Shown in pieces: positions 1-8,123 of a stretch of 64,000 nt of DNA. Position 1 is the stretch's first letter; every line of letters begins with the position of its first letter. This DNA is from Anaerovibrio sp. RM50 (GTDB taxonomy: Bacteria > Bacillota > Negativicutes > Selenomonadales > Selenomonadaceae): assembly GCF_000622005.1 (NCBI RefSeq), contig NZ_JHWV01000006.1:269326-333325 (forward strand), in the 5' to 3' direction. Under the pieces are notes generated by a model, which was not told the origin of the DNA, made no database searches, and was given only the letters and a program-made list of their open reading frames with translations. The translations under genes and the position numbers were made by a program.

Positions 1-1184
1 AGAACAATATTCACCAAATGGGATTTCATAACATCCCTAAAGCTGTTGACCTGGGACACAATAGTTTCTCTGGCCATCACCACAGGGCTCATAACCTCAT
101 TTTTGGACACCATTGTTCCAAAGCTCCAGTTAATCTGAGGCATAGGAGCAAAGGCCAGAAAGTATTCCTCTCCGTCCAGCTCCACTATTTGCCAGCCCTT
201 TTCTCCCGCTATCATTTTTACTGCCGTATTGGAAAGGCTTACATTATCATTATGAAGCAGATTTGTCCCCTCCACATCGGACAATGGCCCTTCGTGGCTA
301 GTGGACAGCATAATATTGCCCTTATTGTTCATAACGAAGCTGATACCGGAATCACCTAAAAGAGAGTCGTTCATTATATCGGAAATGGATTTTACGGAGC
401 AGGCAATGGCCACTACACCCGCAAAGCCATCATTGTCTTCATAGGGAGCAGAGCAGGTGAAGCTAGGGTATCCGTCAGCTCCCACGTAAATATCGTGGAA
501 GGTTATGGTGCCATGATCCTGGGTATTTTTATACCAGCCTCTCTCCGTGGGCTCATAGGTCTGCAGAAATTCCTCTGTCATGTGGATATATTCCTTGCCC
601 GGTGCGTTATCCGCTGCAATGATATATCCGTGCTTTGAACCGAGAAACAGGGATGATTCATATTGACGATACTTGCGGGCCATAGGCTCAATATAAGCTG
701 CCGCCTGGGAAACAAGACTAATTTCCCGCTGTAACTCCGGAGTCACACCCACAGCTTGAAGCCGTGCCCCCTCATGAAGATACACCTCACCGCTCTTTAT
801 GGGCTGAAACCGTGGATCCGGCAGCTGACGCCCCGCATAATATTCCGGGTGCTGAAGAATGTTTTCCACGCCGCTGACCAGATAATTTGTATCGTTGGTA
901 ATCGTCCACAGCTCCGTTTCAATTGAATCGGCCCTGGTATGGGCCACATCCGTAAGGCGGTCGGCAATCTGCTGGCTGGTTACCTTTTCGATATAGTTGG
1001 CCGTAGTACCACTGAGCACTTCACTCTGACTCGTAAAAACATTATTCATGGTAAAAAGTCCGTACACAACTACAGCCCCCACCACCACAAACATGGTCAG
1101 GCTTCCCAGCAATATCAGACGAAAAATTCGGGTGCGTATACTTTTCTTTTTCATAAAGAACCATGAATAAATTAGTTCTTTCAT
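1..1184 (-). CDS. Double-Cache membrane sensor protein (partial, C-terminus outside window)
   Basis: An open minus-strand frame runs from an ATG at 1184 (ribosome site GGGTGAT just upstream) off the left edge without a stop, so only the N-terminal ~395 residues are seen. A lysine/arginine-rich cytoplasmic start is followed by one hydrophobic segment (residues ~18-40, LILLGSLTMFVVVGAVVVYG) and a large extracellular region with dCache features: ERGWYKNT, FTCSAPYED and GVVAIACSV around residues 185-260. Such proteins sense small ligands outside the cell. The missing part could be a PP2C/SpoIIE phosphatase, a chemoreceptor or a kinase. The two genes upstream encode an anti-sigma factor and its antagonist, which favours a PP2C phosphatase, but this is inference. 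A second in-frame ATG lies at 1154. Confidence 0.75.
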   Translation of the reverse strand, partial: MKELIYSWFFMKKKSIRTRIFRLILLGSLTMFVVVGAVVVYGLFTMNNVFTSQSEVLSGTTANYIEKVTSQQIADRLTDVAHTRADSIETELWTITNDTNYLVSGVENILQHPEYYAGRQLPDPRFQPIKSGEVYLHEGARLQAVGVTPELQREISLVSQAAAYIEPMARKYRQYESSLFLGSKHGYIIAADNAPGKEYIHMTEEFLQTYEPTERGWYKNTQDHGTITFHDIYVGADGYPSFTCSAPYEDNDGFAGVVAIACSVKSISDIMNDSLLGDSGISFVMNNKGNIMLSTSHEGPLSDVEGTNLLHNDNVSLSNTAVKMIAGEKGWQIVELDGEEYFLAFAPMPQINWSFGTMVSKNEVMSPVVMARETIVSQVNSFRDVMKSHLVNIV

Positions 1185-1246
1185 AAAATCACCCTTAGCG
1201 TTTTTACAAAATTAAATCCAGCATGTCAATTCAAGCCAATTTCCCA

Positions 1247-1546
1247 TTAATTTTCAATATCAAGAAAATTGGAGAAGCCGGTCATTTCCAAAACGTCCAT
1301 TACATCCTCGTTGACGTGATAAATTTTCATGGTGCCCTGCTTGTTCATGCGCTTCTGGGCTACCAGCAATACGCGGAGGCCGGCTGATGCCACAAAATCC
1401 AGCTCGGCAAAATCAAAGGTCAACTCCTCAATGCCATTTACATCATTTTGAATGACCTTGTCCAAATCCCCGGCTGACACAGCATCCAGACGTCCCACCA
1501 AGGATATTTTTAATTTATTGCCATCTAATTCCTTTTTGATTTCCAT
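1247..1546 (-). CDS. STAS-domain anti-sigma factor antagonist (RsbV/SpoIIAA-like)
   Basis: A 99-residue protein that is a single STAS domain, the usual size of RsbV/SpoIIAA proteins. The segment LVGRLDAVSAGDLDKVI (residues ~16-32) is followed by LTFDFAELDFVASAGLRVLL (residues ~42-61), which holds the conserved serine that is phosphorylated by the partner anti-sigma kinase (in the ASAG motif). Unphosphorylated antagonist binds the anti-sigma factor and frees the sigma factor. It lies between the anti-sigma factor gene (1633-2055) and the Cache sensor gene (ending beyond 1), all on one strand, so the three probably form a partner-switching module. No sigma factor gene is present in the window. 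Confidence 0.88.
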   Translation of the reverse strand: MEIKKELDGNKLKISLVGRLDAVSAGDLDKVIQNDVNGIEELTFDFAELDFVASAGLRVLLVAQKRMNKQGTMKIYHVNEDVMDVLEMTGFSNFLDIEN

Positions 1547-1632
1547 AGTAATTTACCCCTTTCACACTATACCCTTTTAGTATTCGTTCTATAATTGCGT
1601 TTTTCCTGCTGTAATGTGGTTTTTCCTACCAT

Positions 1633-2055
1633 TTATATAGATTTTACAATGGTAAGAATATTTTGCCCGTCCTCATGCTGATATGTAATATCATCCACAT
1701 TTTTCTTTACCAAAAATATCCCCAGGCCCCCAATAGGCCTGTCCTCCAGCTCCATGTTTACATCCGGGTCTGGCTGCTTCAAAGGATTATAAGGTGATCC
1801 GTGGTCCATAAATTTTAATCTGAATTTGGCAGCATCGTCCTCAAGGCAGCCCTCAATAGTCACCTTTCCCGTATCATCGCCATAGGCATAGTTGGCAATA
1901 TTGGAGAAAATCTCCTCCACCACAAGCTCCAGCTGCATTCTGATTTTTGGGGAGCAATCCTTTTCTTTAAGGAACTCCTCCACAAACTCATTTACCTTGG
2001 TTAAATTTTCCAGCTCAGCATCAAGGACAATTTTCTTGCTTTCCTGTGAGTCCAT
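1633..2055 (-). CDS. Anti-sigma regulatory factor, serine kinase (RsbW/SpoIIAB-like)
   Basis: A 140-residue GHKL-type ATPase. The N box LELVVEEIFSNIANYAYGD (residues ~43-61) has the E-xx-x-N arrangement of HATPase_c_2 anti-sigma kinases, and the G1/G2 region appears as DHGSPYNPL and RPIGGLGIFLVKKNVDDITY (residues ~85-125). These proteins bind a sigma factor and phosphorylate a STAS antagonist. The start at 2055 has a strong ribosome site (GGAGGGGG, 6 bases before ATG). It is the first gene of the putative module with the STAS protein 87 bp downstream. The partner sigma factor is not in the window, so the output could be a sigma factor elsewhere or another protein. Confidence 0.85.
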   Translation of the reverse strand: MDSQESKKIVLDAELENLTKVNEFVEEFLKEKDCSPKIRMQLELVVEEIFSNIANYAYGDDTGKVTIEGCLEDDAAKFRLKFMDHGSPYNPLKQPDPDVNMELEDRPIGGLGIFLVKKNVDDITYQHEDGQNILTIVKSI

Positions 2056-2121
2056 AGAACCCCCTCCGAAAATATCATTTCACCAAACTTATTCGTCAAC
2101 AATATTTCGTATTTACTATTT

Positions 2122-3285
2122 TTAATCAATGTATGCCTTTATGCTCTTTTCCAGTCTTTCCAGACCGTCCATCAATACTGACCTTGGACAGGCAATATTC
2201 ATCCGCAAAAATTGTCTGCCCGCTTCGCCAAATTCTGCTCCCTCAGATAAAAACAGACCGCTGTCCTTACGTATGAACTCCATGAGCTCCACGGAATCTT
2301 TACAGAAGCCTGAGCAATCCAGCCACAAAAGATATGTGGCATCGGAAGGAACCATATATACACCAGGTATATTTTTCTCCATATACTCCTGACATACCTT
2401 CTTATTTTCATAAATATATTCACGAAGCTGGTCAAGCCACTCCGCCCCATGATTAAATGCCGCTATGGTGGCCTCCATGGCTATGATATTTGGCTCAGCC
2501 ACCTCGTCCGTATTCAGCCGGCGCCACATCTTATGACGGAGGAAATCGTTTGGCACCATTACTGCCGCAGAGTTTACACCCGCCATATTAAAGGTCTTGG
2601 TGGGAGCCAAACATGTTACGCTGATGTCCCTGCAGGTATCTGATACAGAGGCAAAGGGAACGTACTCCTTCCCCGGATCAGTGAGATCGCAATGGATTTC
2701 ATCGGCTATTACCGTCACGTTATACTTGGCACAAAGCTCCCCCACCTTAAATAGCTCATAGCTGCTCCACAAATGCCCCGAAGGATTCTGTGGATTGCAA
2801 AGAATCATGAGACTCACCTGGGGATCGGATAAATCCTCCTCCAGGCGCTCAAAATCCATGGAATAGTTTTTGCCGTCGTATTTCAGGGGGCTTTCCACCA
2901 CAAAACGGCCATTATTTTCAATGGAATTAAAGAAATTATTATATACAGGAGTCTGTATCAGCACCTTCTCCGCGGGGCTGGTAAGCTTTCTCACCGCCGA
3001 TGAAATAGCCGGGAGCACCCCTGTGGTAAATACCAGCCATTCCGGCTCAATCCGGAAATTATGACGCTCTCTCCACCAGATGACATAGGCTTCACTCCAG
3101 GCCTCCGGGATTATAGAATAGCCCAGAGCCCCCACCTTCAGTTTCTCCTGAATCGCCTCCATAATGGGAGCTGCCACGGGAAAATCCATATCCGCCACCC
3201 ACATGGGCAGTTCATTTTCCCCCACATCCCATTTCAGAGAATTAGTGTTACGCCGGTTAATCACCTTGTCAAAATCATACTTCAC
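2122..3285 (-). CDS. patB: PatB/MalY-type aminotransferase (cystathionine beta-lyase)
   Basis: A 387-residue fold-type I PLP enzyme of the PatB/MalY/CBL subfamily. It has MWVADMDFP near residue 28, the NPQNPSG loop (residues ~164-170), the PLP-pyridine aspartate in ADEIHCDL (~194-201) and the Schiff-base lysine in APTKTFNMAG (K230). The expected reaction is C-S beta-elimination of cystathionine or cysteine conjugates, giving homocysteine, pyruvate and ammonia. The start codon overlaps the stop of the upstream MATE exporter gene by 4 bp (ATGA), so both are translated from one message. That pairing may couple thiol-conjugate handling with export, but this is inference. Confidence 0.88.
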   Translation of the reverse strand: MKYDFDKVINRRNTNSLKWDVGENELPMWVADMDFPVAAPIMEAIQEKLKVGALGYSIIPEAWSEAYVIWWRERHNFRIEPEWLVFTTGVLPAISSAVRKLTSPAEKVLIQTPVYNNFFNSIENNGRFVVESPLKYDGKNYSMDFERLEEDLSDPQVSLMILCNPQNPSGHLWSSYELFKVGELCAKYNVTVIADEIHCDLTDPGKEYVPFASVSDTCRDISVTCLAPTKTFNMAGVNSAAVMVPNDFLRHKMWRRLNTDEVAEPNIIAMEATIAAFNHGAEWLDQLREYIYENKKVCQEYMEKNIPGVYMVPSDATYLLWLDCSGFCKDSVELMEFIRKDSGLFLSEGAEFGEAGRQFLRMNIACPRSVLMDGLERLEKSIKAYID

Positions 3286-4685
3286 TCCATTGACCCCCTA
3301 TTTTCCCATTTTTGTTTATAGATTCTAACCAGGAAAAGTAAACCCCTAAAACATATTTCAAGACACATGGCGGTCCATACCCCACGCAGTCCGTAAATAC
3401 CAACCAGATATAACGCCAAAGGCATGCGTACTCCCCACATGCTGGCAAGATTCATAATGCTGGAGAACATGGTATCCCGTACCCCCCGCAGAGCCCCTGC
3501 TCCCACTATGGAAAGTGCGAAAAGGGGTTCAGCCAGCAGCTGAATACGAAGTACCTCAACACCCAGGTCCTGCACTGTCCTGACAGGTGTAAGGAAGGCA
3601 AATACAGCTGGTGCCGCCACGTACATAATGGCAGCCAAAGCCCCCATGGTAAACATGCCAGTTCCCAGTGAAAACCAGGCAAATCCCTTGGCAAAGGCGG
3701 GCTTTTTTGCCCCAACACTCTGTCCCACCAGGGTGGTTGCCGCAATGGCAATACCGGAGCCCGGCATATAGCAAAAGGATTCCGCCGTAATGGCAAAGGA
3801 GTTTGCAGCAATGGCCACAGTACCCAATGGGGCCACAATAACCATCATGACAATCATGGCTCCCGTGAGAACCCCCTGCTCAAGGGCTATAGGGCAGCTG
3901 ATTTTCAGGGCATCTACCACACAATCCTTGGTAATATGCCACTTCATACCCTCCTTCTGGCGGGTATATTTTCTCCTGAGCATTGCCAGATAAAGCAATA
4001 TGCAGGCAGTAACTCCCTCAGCAGCAACGGTGCCAAGGGCTGCCCCCCTGACTCCAAGGCCAATGCCCGGCCACCACAGATCTATCCCCAGCAGGGCAAT
4101 ATACCCCGCAGGAAAGATAAACAGGGCATTAAAGCCAATATCCATCACGCACATAATGCTGTTGAAGAAGCTGGCAGATTTCATACTGCCGGAGCTCTGC
4201 AACATGGCGGTGGCCAAAATCCGCAGCATAACAATAGGCATGCCAAACATATACACCTGAAAATAATCATAGGCTCCCACATAAATCTCAGGAGTGGCTC
4301 CCAGCCACCCTGGAAGATATGGGCTTATAAAAACACCAATTGCTGATATGCACAATGCAAAGGCCGTGACACATATTAGTCCCTGTCTGAAGGTATCACG
4401 GGAATATTGGAGCTTTTTGGCCCCAATAAACTGGGCCACCTGAACGGAAAAGCCCTGAACTGCAGCCATTCCTACGCCATATACAAACCACAGCACAGGC
4501 GCCACCAGACCTATGGAGGCAGAGGCCGCCGCCCCCAGACTGCCCACCATGGCAGCATCTATGTATTCCATAACAATATAGGTCATCTGGGCCAGCATGG
4601 CCGGGATACTCAGGCTCCATACGCATTTTAGCATTTGCCGCCAATGCAGTTCTTTTTCATTATGGATTACACTTATGATATTCAT
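3282..4685 (-). CDS. MATE family multidrug/metabolite exporter
   Basis: A 467-residue membrane protein with twelve or so hydrophobic segments and two homologous halves, as in MATE (MatE) cation/drug antiporters. The first half begins LSIPAMLAQMTYIVMEYIDA (residues ~29-48). The second starts near ISCPIALEQGVLTGAMIVMM (residue ~262). Motifs around the pseudo-twofold (SASIGLVAP, ATTLVGQSVGA) match the family. Substrate cannot be told from sequence. It is translationally coupled to the PatB-like lyase (4-bp overlap). Confidence 0.88.
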   Translation of the reverse strand: MNIISVIHNEKELHWRQMLKCVWSLSIPAMLAQMTYIVMEYIDAAMVGSLGAAASASIGLVAPVLWFVYGVGMAAVQGFSVQVAQFIGAKKLQYSRDTFRQGLICVTAFALCISAIGVFISPYLPGWLGATPEIYVGAYDYFQVYMFGMPIVMLRILATAMLQSSGSMKSASFFNSIMCVMDIGFNALFIFPAGYIALLGIDLWWPGIGLGVRGAALGTVAAEGVTACILLYLAMLRRKYTRQKEGMKWHITKDCVVDALKISCPIALEQGVLTGAMIVMMVIVAPLGTVAIAANSFAITAESFCYMPGSGIAIAATTLVGQSVGAKKPAFAKGFAWFSLGTGMFTMGALAAIMYVAAPAVFAFLTPVRTVQDLGVEVLRIQLLAEPLFALSIVGAGALRGVRDTMFSSIMNLASMWGVRMPLALYLVGIYGLRGVWTAMCLEICFRGLLFLVRIYKQKWENRGSME

Positions 4686-4704
4686 TCAAACATTCCTTGG
4701 TATA

Positions 4705-5553
4705 TTATTTATTATCTGTAAAAACCAGTTCAGTGGCATTCCTGTCAATGGCAGGATCATCAAAAATAAGCTCCTCAACTCCCACAGCCTTAATGCGCCC
4801 GGAAATCGGGTTCTTTATGCTGACTACCTTTGTGGTAATCTCTGCATCAATATCAGACACGTATTCAAAGGCCAAATCTGTATTTAAAAGACGGCCGTTT
4901 TTCAGGGTAACATTCTTCATGTAGCATAACCCCTGATTGCTCTCTATAGTACAGTTTACAAAGGTAACATTTTCGGAGTTCCAGCCAATGTATTCACCGC
5001 AGATATAGCTGTCATAAACAGTTACATTTTTGCAGTTCCAAAAGGCATCCTTGGAAATCATCTTGGCATTATGTACCTCCACATTTTCACAGCCGTCAAA
5101 GGAATAATTCCCCGCCAGATTGAATCCATCAATCTTTATGTTTTTGCTGTCCATGGCAAAGTAGTTGCCCTTGGCGGAAACATTATTCATTTCAATATTA
5201 TTGCAATGCCACAGGGTTTCATCGGCATTTAAGAAATTCACGTGATTAAGCTTAATGCCATCACAGCGTCTGAAGCCCTTTGGTGCCTCAAAGAGCACAT
5301 CCTCAAAAACAACATTGTCCGTGTACCAGATTCCCGCCCGGCCCATTTCAAAAACAGAACTGTTCCTCACGGTAATGTCCTTGCTGTACCACAGGGGATA
5401 CTTCCACTGGAAGCTGGTATTTTCAATGGTAATATTTCTGCTTTCCTTTAAAGGGGACTCCCCATCGGCAAAGATGCAGTTCTTTATCTCCAAATCCTTA
5501 CCCATGAACAAGGCCCTCTCACCGGTAAGTCTCTGCTCATTAATTACTTTCAT
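4705..5553 (-). CDS. DUF3737 family right-handed beta-helix protein
   Basis: A ~282-residue protein made of short repeating strands (patterns such as IEIKNCIF, ITIENTSF, IEMNNVSA, VEVHNAKM, VTVYDSYI, VTFVNCTI) that build a parallel beta-helix, as in DUF3737 proteins. Function in the family is not established. The ATG at 5553 is chosen because it has GGAGGAAAGACA before it and starts the conserved MKVINEQRLTGERALFMG segment; the frame is open further upstream to 5607 but without a ribosome site. No signal peptide is visible, so it is probably cytoplasmic. It lies 20 bp upstream of the MATE gene and may be co-transcribed with it. Confidence 0.85.
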   Translation of the reverse strand: MKVINEQRLTGERALFMGKDLEIKNCIFADGESPLKESRNITIENTSFQWKYPLWYSKDITVRNSSVFEMGRAGIWYTDNVVFEDVLFEAPKGFRRCDGIKLNHVNFLNADETLWHCNNIEMNNVSAKGNYFAMDSKNIKIDGFNLAGNYSFDGCENVEVHNAKMISKDAFWNCKNVTVYDSYICGEYIGWNSENVTFVNCTIESNQGLCYMKNVTLKNGRLLNTDLAFEYVSDIDAEITTKVVSIKNPISGRIKAVGVEELIFDDPAIDRNATELVFTDNK

Positions 5554-5730
5554 TGTCTTTCCTCCATTCACATTCACATATACATGAATACCTATTGTGA
5601 ATTCCATTCTATTTTAATTCTGAGTAAAACACTCCGCTATATGTAATCAAATTTCAATGAAAACAAAATGAAAAACTCCACCTATCACACTTTCTACATA
5701 AGATGGCAAAATTCCTTTATTTTTCACAAT

Positions 5731-5759
5731 TTAAAAGGCCGACTCCCTGAGACGGCCTA
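5731..5759 (-). terminator. Terminator of the redox operon
   Basis: Stem AGGCCG/CGGCCT with an 11-base loop, read on the minus strand and followed by CTTTTAAATT. It overlaps the stop codon of the polyferredoxin gene ending at 5757. Downstream, 5608-5735 is AT-rich and holds the likely promoter region of the DUF3737 gene. Confidence 0.7.
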
Positions 5760-6617
5760 AACATTGTATATATCCGATTTTTCTTTGCCTTCTCTCCCCA
5801 AATACAGGGCCTGATGTGGGCAAGCCTCCACGCACTTTCCGCACATGATGCATTCAGCAGAGGAAGGCTTGGCGGCAGGATTTATATCCATTGGACATAT
5901 TTCCCGGCATGTACCACAGGATGTACAACGATTCTCCGCAAATCGCAGACCATATAGACTGATGGAATTAAGCAAACCATACATTGCCCCAAGGGGGCAG
6001 ATGGCTTTACAGAAAAACCGATACACCACCATACAGCCGATCACCACTATTATTAACAGCAGAAATTTCCAGGCAAAGAGCAATCCCACAGCCTGCCGAA
6101 ATTCCGGATGGGTCAGCAATAACGGAACAGTCCCCTCCAATGTCCCTGCGGGACAAATATATTGGCAAAAAGCCGGCAATCCTGTACTGCCAAAGCTTGC
6201 GCCCCATAATGGCACCAGCAGCACAAATACCACCAGCACAATATATTTTCCATATATAAGGGGCGGAAACAATTTCTTCTTTGGCACAGGAAGCTTATGG
6301 ATTAATTCCTGAAACAAGCCAAATGGGCACAAAAATCCACAGACAAACCGTCCCATCAGCACCCCCAGCAGAAGTATGAAGCCACTGACGTAAAAGCTGA
6401 TGCCATAGCCAGATGTTCCCCCTATGGTCTGCAAAGCTCCTACAGGACATGACATGGTGGCCGCGGGACATGAATAGCAGTTCAAGCCCGGAGCACAGAA
6501 ATTTTTCCCCGGACCCTTGTATATTTTTCCCGTGAAGAGATTGGTTATTTCCCAATTGGTGAGGCAGGCTGACATAAGCTGCACAAATTTGCGGCGCAGT
6601 TCGTAACTCAAGTGCAT
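5757..6617 (-). CDS. NapH/CcoG-like membrane polyferredoxin (4Fe-4S binding protein)
   Basis: A 286-residue membrane protein with about five hydrophobic segments and many cysteines: NCYSCPAATMSCPVGALQ (residues ~46-63), VCGFLCPFG (~92-100), FCKAICPLGAMYG (~203-215) and two classical ferredoxin motifs, CTSCGTCREICP (~232-243) and CIMCGKCVEACP (~254-265). This is the layout of NapH/YccM/CcoG membrane ferredoxins that pass electrons across or along the membrane. It is the last gene of a three-gene operon with a TlpA-like thioredoxin and a tiny CXXC protein; its ATG is 5 bp from the stop of the small gene. The operon probably moves reducing equivalents to an extracytoplasmic thiol system (inference). 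Confidence 0.88.
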   Translation of the reverse strand: MHLSYELRRKFVQLMSACLTNWEITNLFTGKIYKGPGKNFCAPGLNCYSCPAATMSCPVGALQTIGGTSGYGISFYVSGFILLLGVLMGRFVCGFLCPFGLFQELIHKLPVPKKKLFPPLIYGKYIVLVVFVLLVPLWGASFGSTGLPAFCQYICPAGTLEGTVPLLLTHPEFRQAVGLLFAWKFLLLIIVVIGCMVVYRFFCKAICPLGAMYGLLNSISLYGLRFAENRCTSCGTCREICPMDINPAAKPSSAECIMCGKCVEACPHQALYLGREGKEKSDIYNV

Positions 6618-6621
6618 AAGC

Positions 6622-6762
6622 TCACCCCAGTCCTATACATTCCATGCAGACACGAATTGCCTTCTGGAATACCATTGCGGCTTCGCCCCGCCATACGCCA
6701 CAAAAAATAAAGCACAAAGCCACCAGAAACAGCAGCAGCCGTTTTTTCCCGCTCCCTGTCAC
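6622..6762 (-). CDS. Small CXXC-motif membrane peptide (CD1871A-type)
   Basis: A 46-residue gene. GTG start at 6762 overlaps the TlpA stop (GTGA, 4 bp shared) and the TGA stop lies 5 bp before the polyferredoxin ATG. The protein is Lys/Arg-rich at the start, has one hydrophobic stretch (LLLFLVALCFIFCGVW, residues ~9-24) and ends with a VCMECIGLG tail carrying a CxxC. This architecture and the position between a TlpA-like protein and a NapH-like ferredoxin match the CD1871A family of CXXC peptides. The CxxC may bind a metal or exchange disulfides with its neighbours. Translational coupling on both sides strongly supports a real gene. Confidence 0.8.
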   Translation of the reverse strand: MTGSGKKRLLLFLVALCFIFCGVWRGEAAMVFQKAIRVCMECIGLG

Positions 6763-7310
6763 TTCAGATACCTCTTTAACAGCTCCTTATATTTTGGCAC
6801 ATTTGCCCCGACTACCATCTCGCCAATAATTTCTCCCTTGGAATTCACGAAGATAGTGGTAGGAACTGCCTCCACCTGTTCCAGATACCTCATAATGTCC
6901 CCATTTGGGATAATGTTAACAAATTTTGCGTTGGCCTCTGCTGTAATTATTCGTGCCTCATTGATCGTATCTTTATCGTTCTTGTCACTTACATCACAGA
7001 CAAGGCCAATAATCTGTGCGTCAGCCGGCATTTCCCGGGCCCACTGCCCTAATTCAGGCATCTCCCCAATACATGGCGGGCAAAAGGTTCCCCAAATATT
7101 TATCACAGTTACCTTTTTATCCTTGAAAATGTCCTGTGTAACACTGTTTCCTTCTATATCCACAGTTGTAAAATCCGGAAACCTGTTTGCATCAGCCACT
7201 GCTTCACTGGTGGTTGTGGAAGCATTTTTTTCCGCAAAACACCCGGCAGATAAAAACAACATTGCCACCACTACCATTATCAGACTTGTCAGCTTAATAA
7301 AATTTTGCAT
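6759..7310 (-). CDS. TlpA/ResA-like thiol-disulfide oxidoreductase lipoprotein
   Basis: A 183-residue extracytoplasmic thioredoxin-fold protein. Residues 1-24 form a lipoprotein signal with lipobox LSAGC (Cys24). The redox active site is WGTFCPPC (Cys77 and Cys80), followed by GEMPELGQWA, and the cis-Pro loop appears as EAVPTTIFVNSKGEI (~residues 147-161). Family members reduce disulfides in secreted proteins or serve cytochrome/thiol maturation. It is the first gene of the operon with the CXXC peptide and polyferredoxin, which may supply its electrons. A fair promoter region lies in 7311-7400. Confidence 0.88.
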   Translation of the reverse strand: MQNFIKLTSLIMVVVAMLFLSAGCFAEKNASTTTSEAVADANRFPDFTTVDIEGNSVTQDIFKDKKVTVINIWGTFCPPCIGEMPELGQWAREMPADAQIIGLVCDVSDKNDKDTINEARIITAEANAKFVNIIPNGDIMRYLEQVEAVPTTIFVNSKGEIIGEMVVGANVPKYKELLKRYLK

Positions 7311-7415
7311 TTTTTAGCCCCCCTGTTCTCATTTTACAATATTATAACACGCCTCACTCGTACCGTCTAAGACTGATTTCATCCTCCTTGGGTGCAAATG
7401 AAACTCACCGTTATA

Positions 7416-7440
7416 CAAAAAGCCGCCCATCTGGACGGCT
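7416..7440 (-). terminator. pyrR terminator
   Basis: On the minus strand AGCCGTCCAGATGGGCGGCT forms a short stem (AGCCG/CGGCT with CCA/TGG inside) followed by TTTTG, 23 bp after the pyrR stop. Confidence 0.7.
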
Positions 7441-7462
7441 CAACACATTTCTATTCTTATTT

Positions 7463-8014
7463 TTATTCTTTTTCCTGTCTCAGTACCACCTGGTCGGTGT
7501 CGTCAATCTCCACTACCTTTACATTCACAGACTCCTTGGAGGAAGTAGGGACGTTCTTGCCCACATAGTCAGCTCTTATAGGCAGCTCACGATGACCACG
7601 GTCGATAAGGACTGCCAGCTGAATGGACTTTGGACGGCCCATGTCAATTACCGCATTAAGGGCAGAGCGGATGGTGCGGCCGGTATACAGCACATCATCC
7701 ACAAGGACAATAATCTTGTTGTCAATATCCACCGGCATAGTGGTAGGACGGACGATAGGCTGATAAGAGAGAATGGACAAATCATCCCGATAAAGGGTAA
7801 TATCCAGCACCCCAACAGGTGGACGCTTCCCCTCAATATTCTCAATGGCAGCAGCCACCCTTTCAGCCAAAGGCACACCACGGGAACGAATACCAACCAG
7901 CACGATATCATCTACCCCCTTATTCTTTTCAAGAATTTCGTGGGCAATACGGACCAGGGCACGATGCATGGCCTGCTCATCCAGCAGAACTGTCTTATCA
8001 ATAAAAGTAGTCAT
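7463..8014 (-). CDS. pyrR: Bifunctional pyr regulator / uracil phosphoribosyltransferase PyrR
   Basis: A ~183-residue phosphoribosyltransferase. The PRPP loop [17 protein letters not shown] (residues ~92-108) and [15 protein letters not shown] (~41-55) are those of PyrR. PyrR binds pyr mRNA to control attenuation in response to UMP/PRPP and has weak UPRT activity. Two in-frame ATGs exist (8023, 8014); 8014 is preferred because GAGGGG lies 9 bases before it, whereas it abuts the first. No pyr biosynthesis genes and no clear PyrR-binding anti-antiterminator are in the window, so it acts in trans here. It follows rluD with a 109-bp AT-rich gap. Confidence 0.92.
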   Translation of the reverse strand: MTTFIDKTVLLDEQAMHRALVRIAHEILEKNKGVDDIVLVGIRSRGVPLAERVAAAIENIEGKRPPVGVLDITLYRDDLSILSYQPIVRPTTMPVDIDNKIIVLVDDVLYTGRTIRSALNAVIDMGRPKSIQLAVLIDRGHRELPIRADYVGKNVPTSSKESVNVKVVEIDDTDQVVLRQEKE

Positions 8015-8123
8015 AGTATTCATCCCCTCTTTATTTTTCCATCTCTTTGTTGCTTTATCACTTTATCGTTTTAAAACAATATATTAATCTATAAATATAT
8101 CAGCGTATCAATATATCAACAAA

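Noticed and set aside
939..1166. Plus-strand frame near the left edge
   Set aside because: It is antisense to the Cache sensor gene, whose minus-strand frame has a ribosome site and clear domains.
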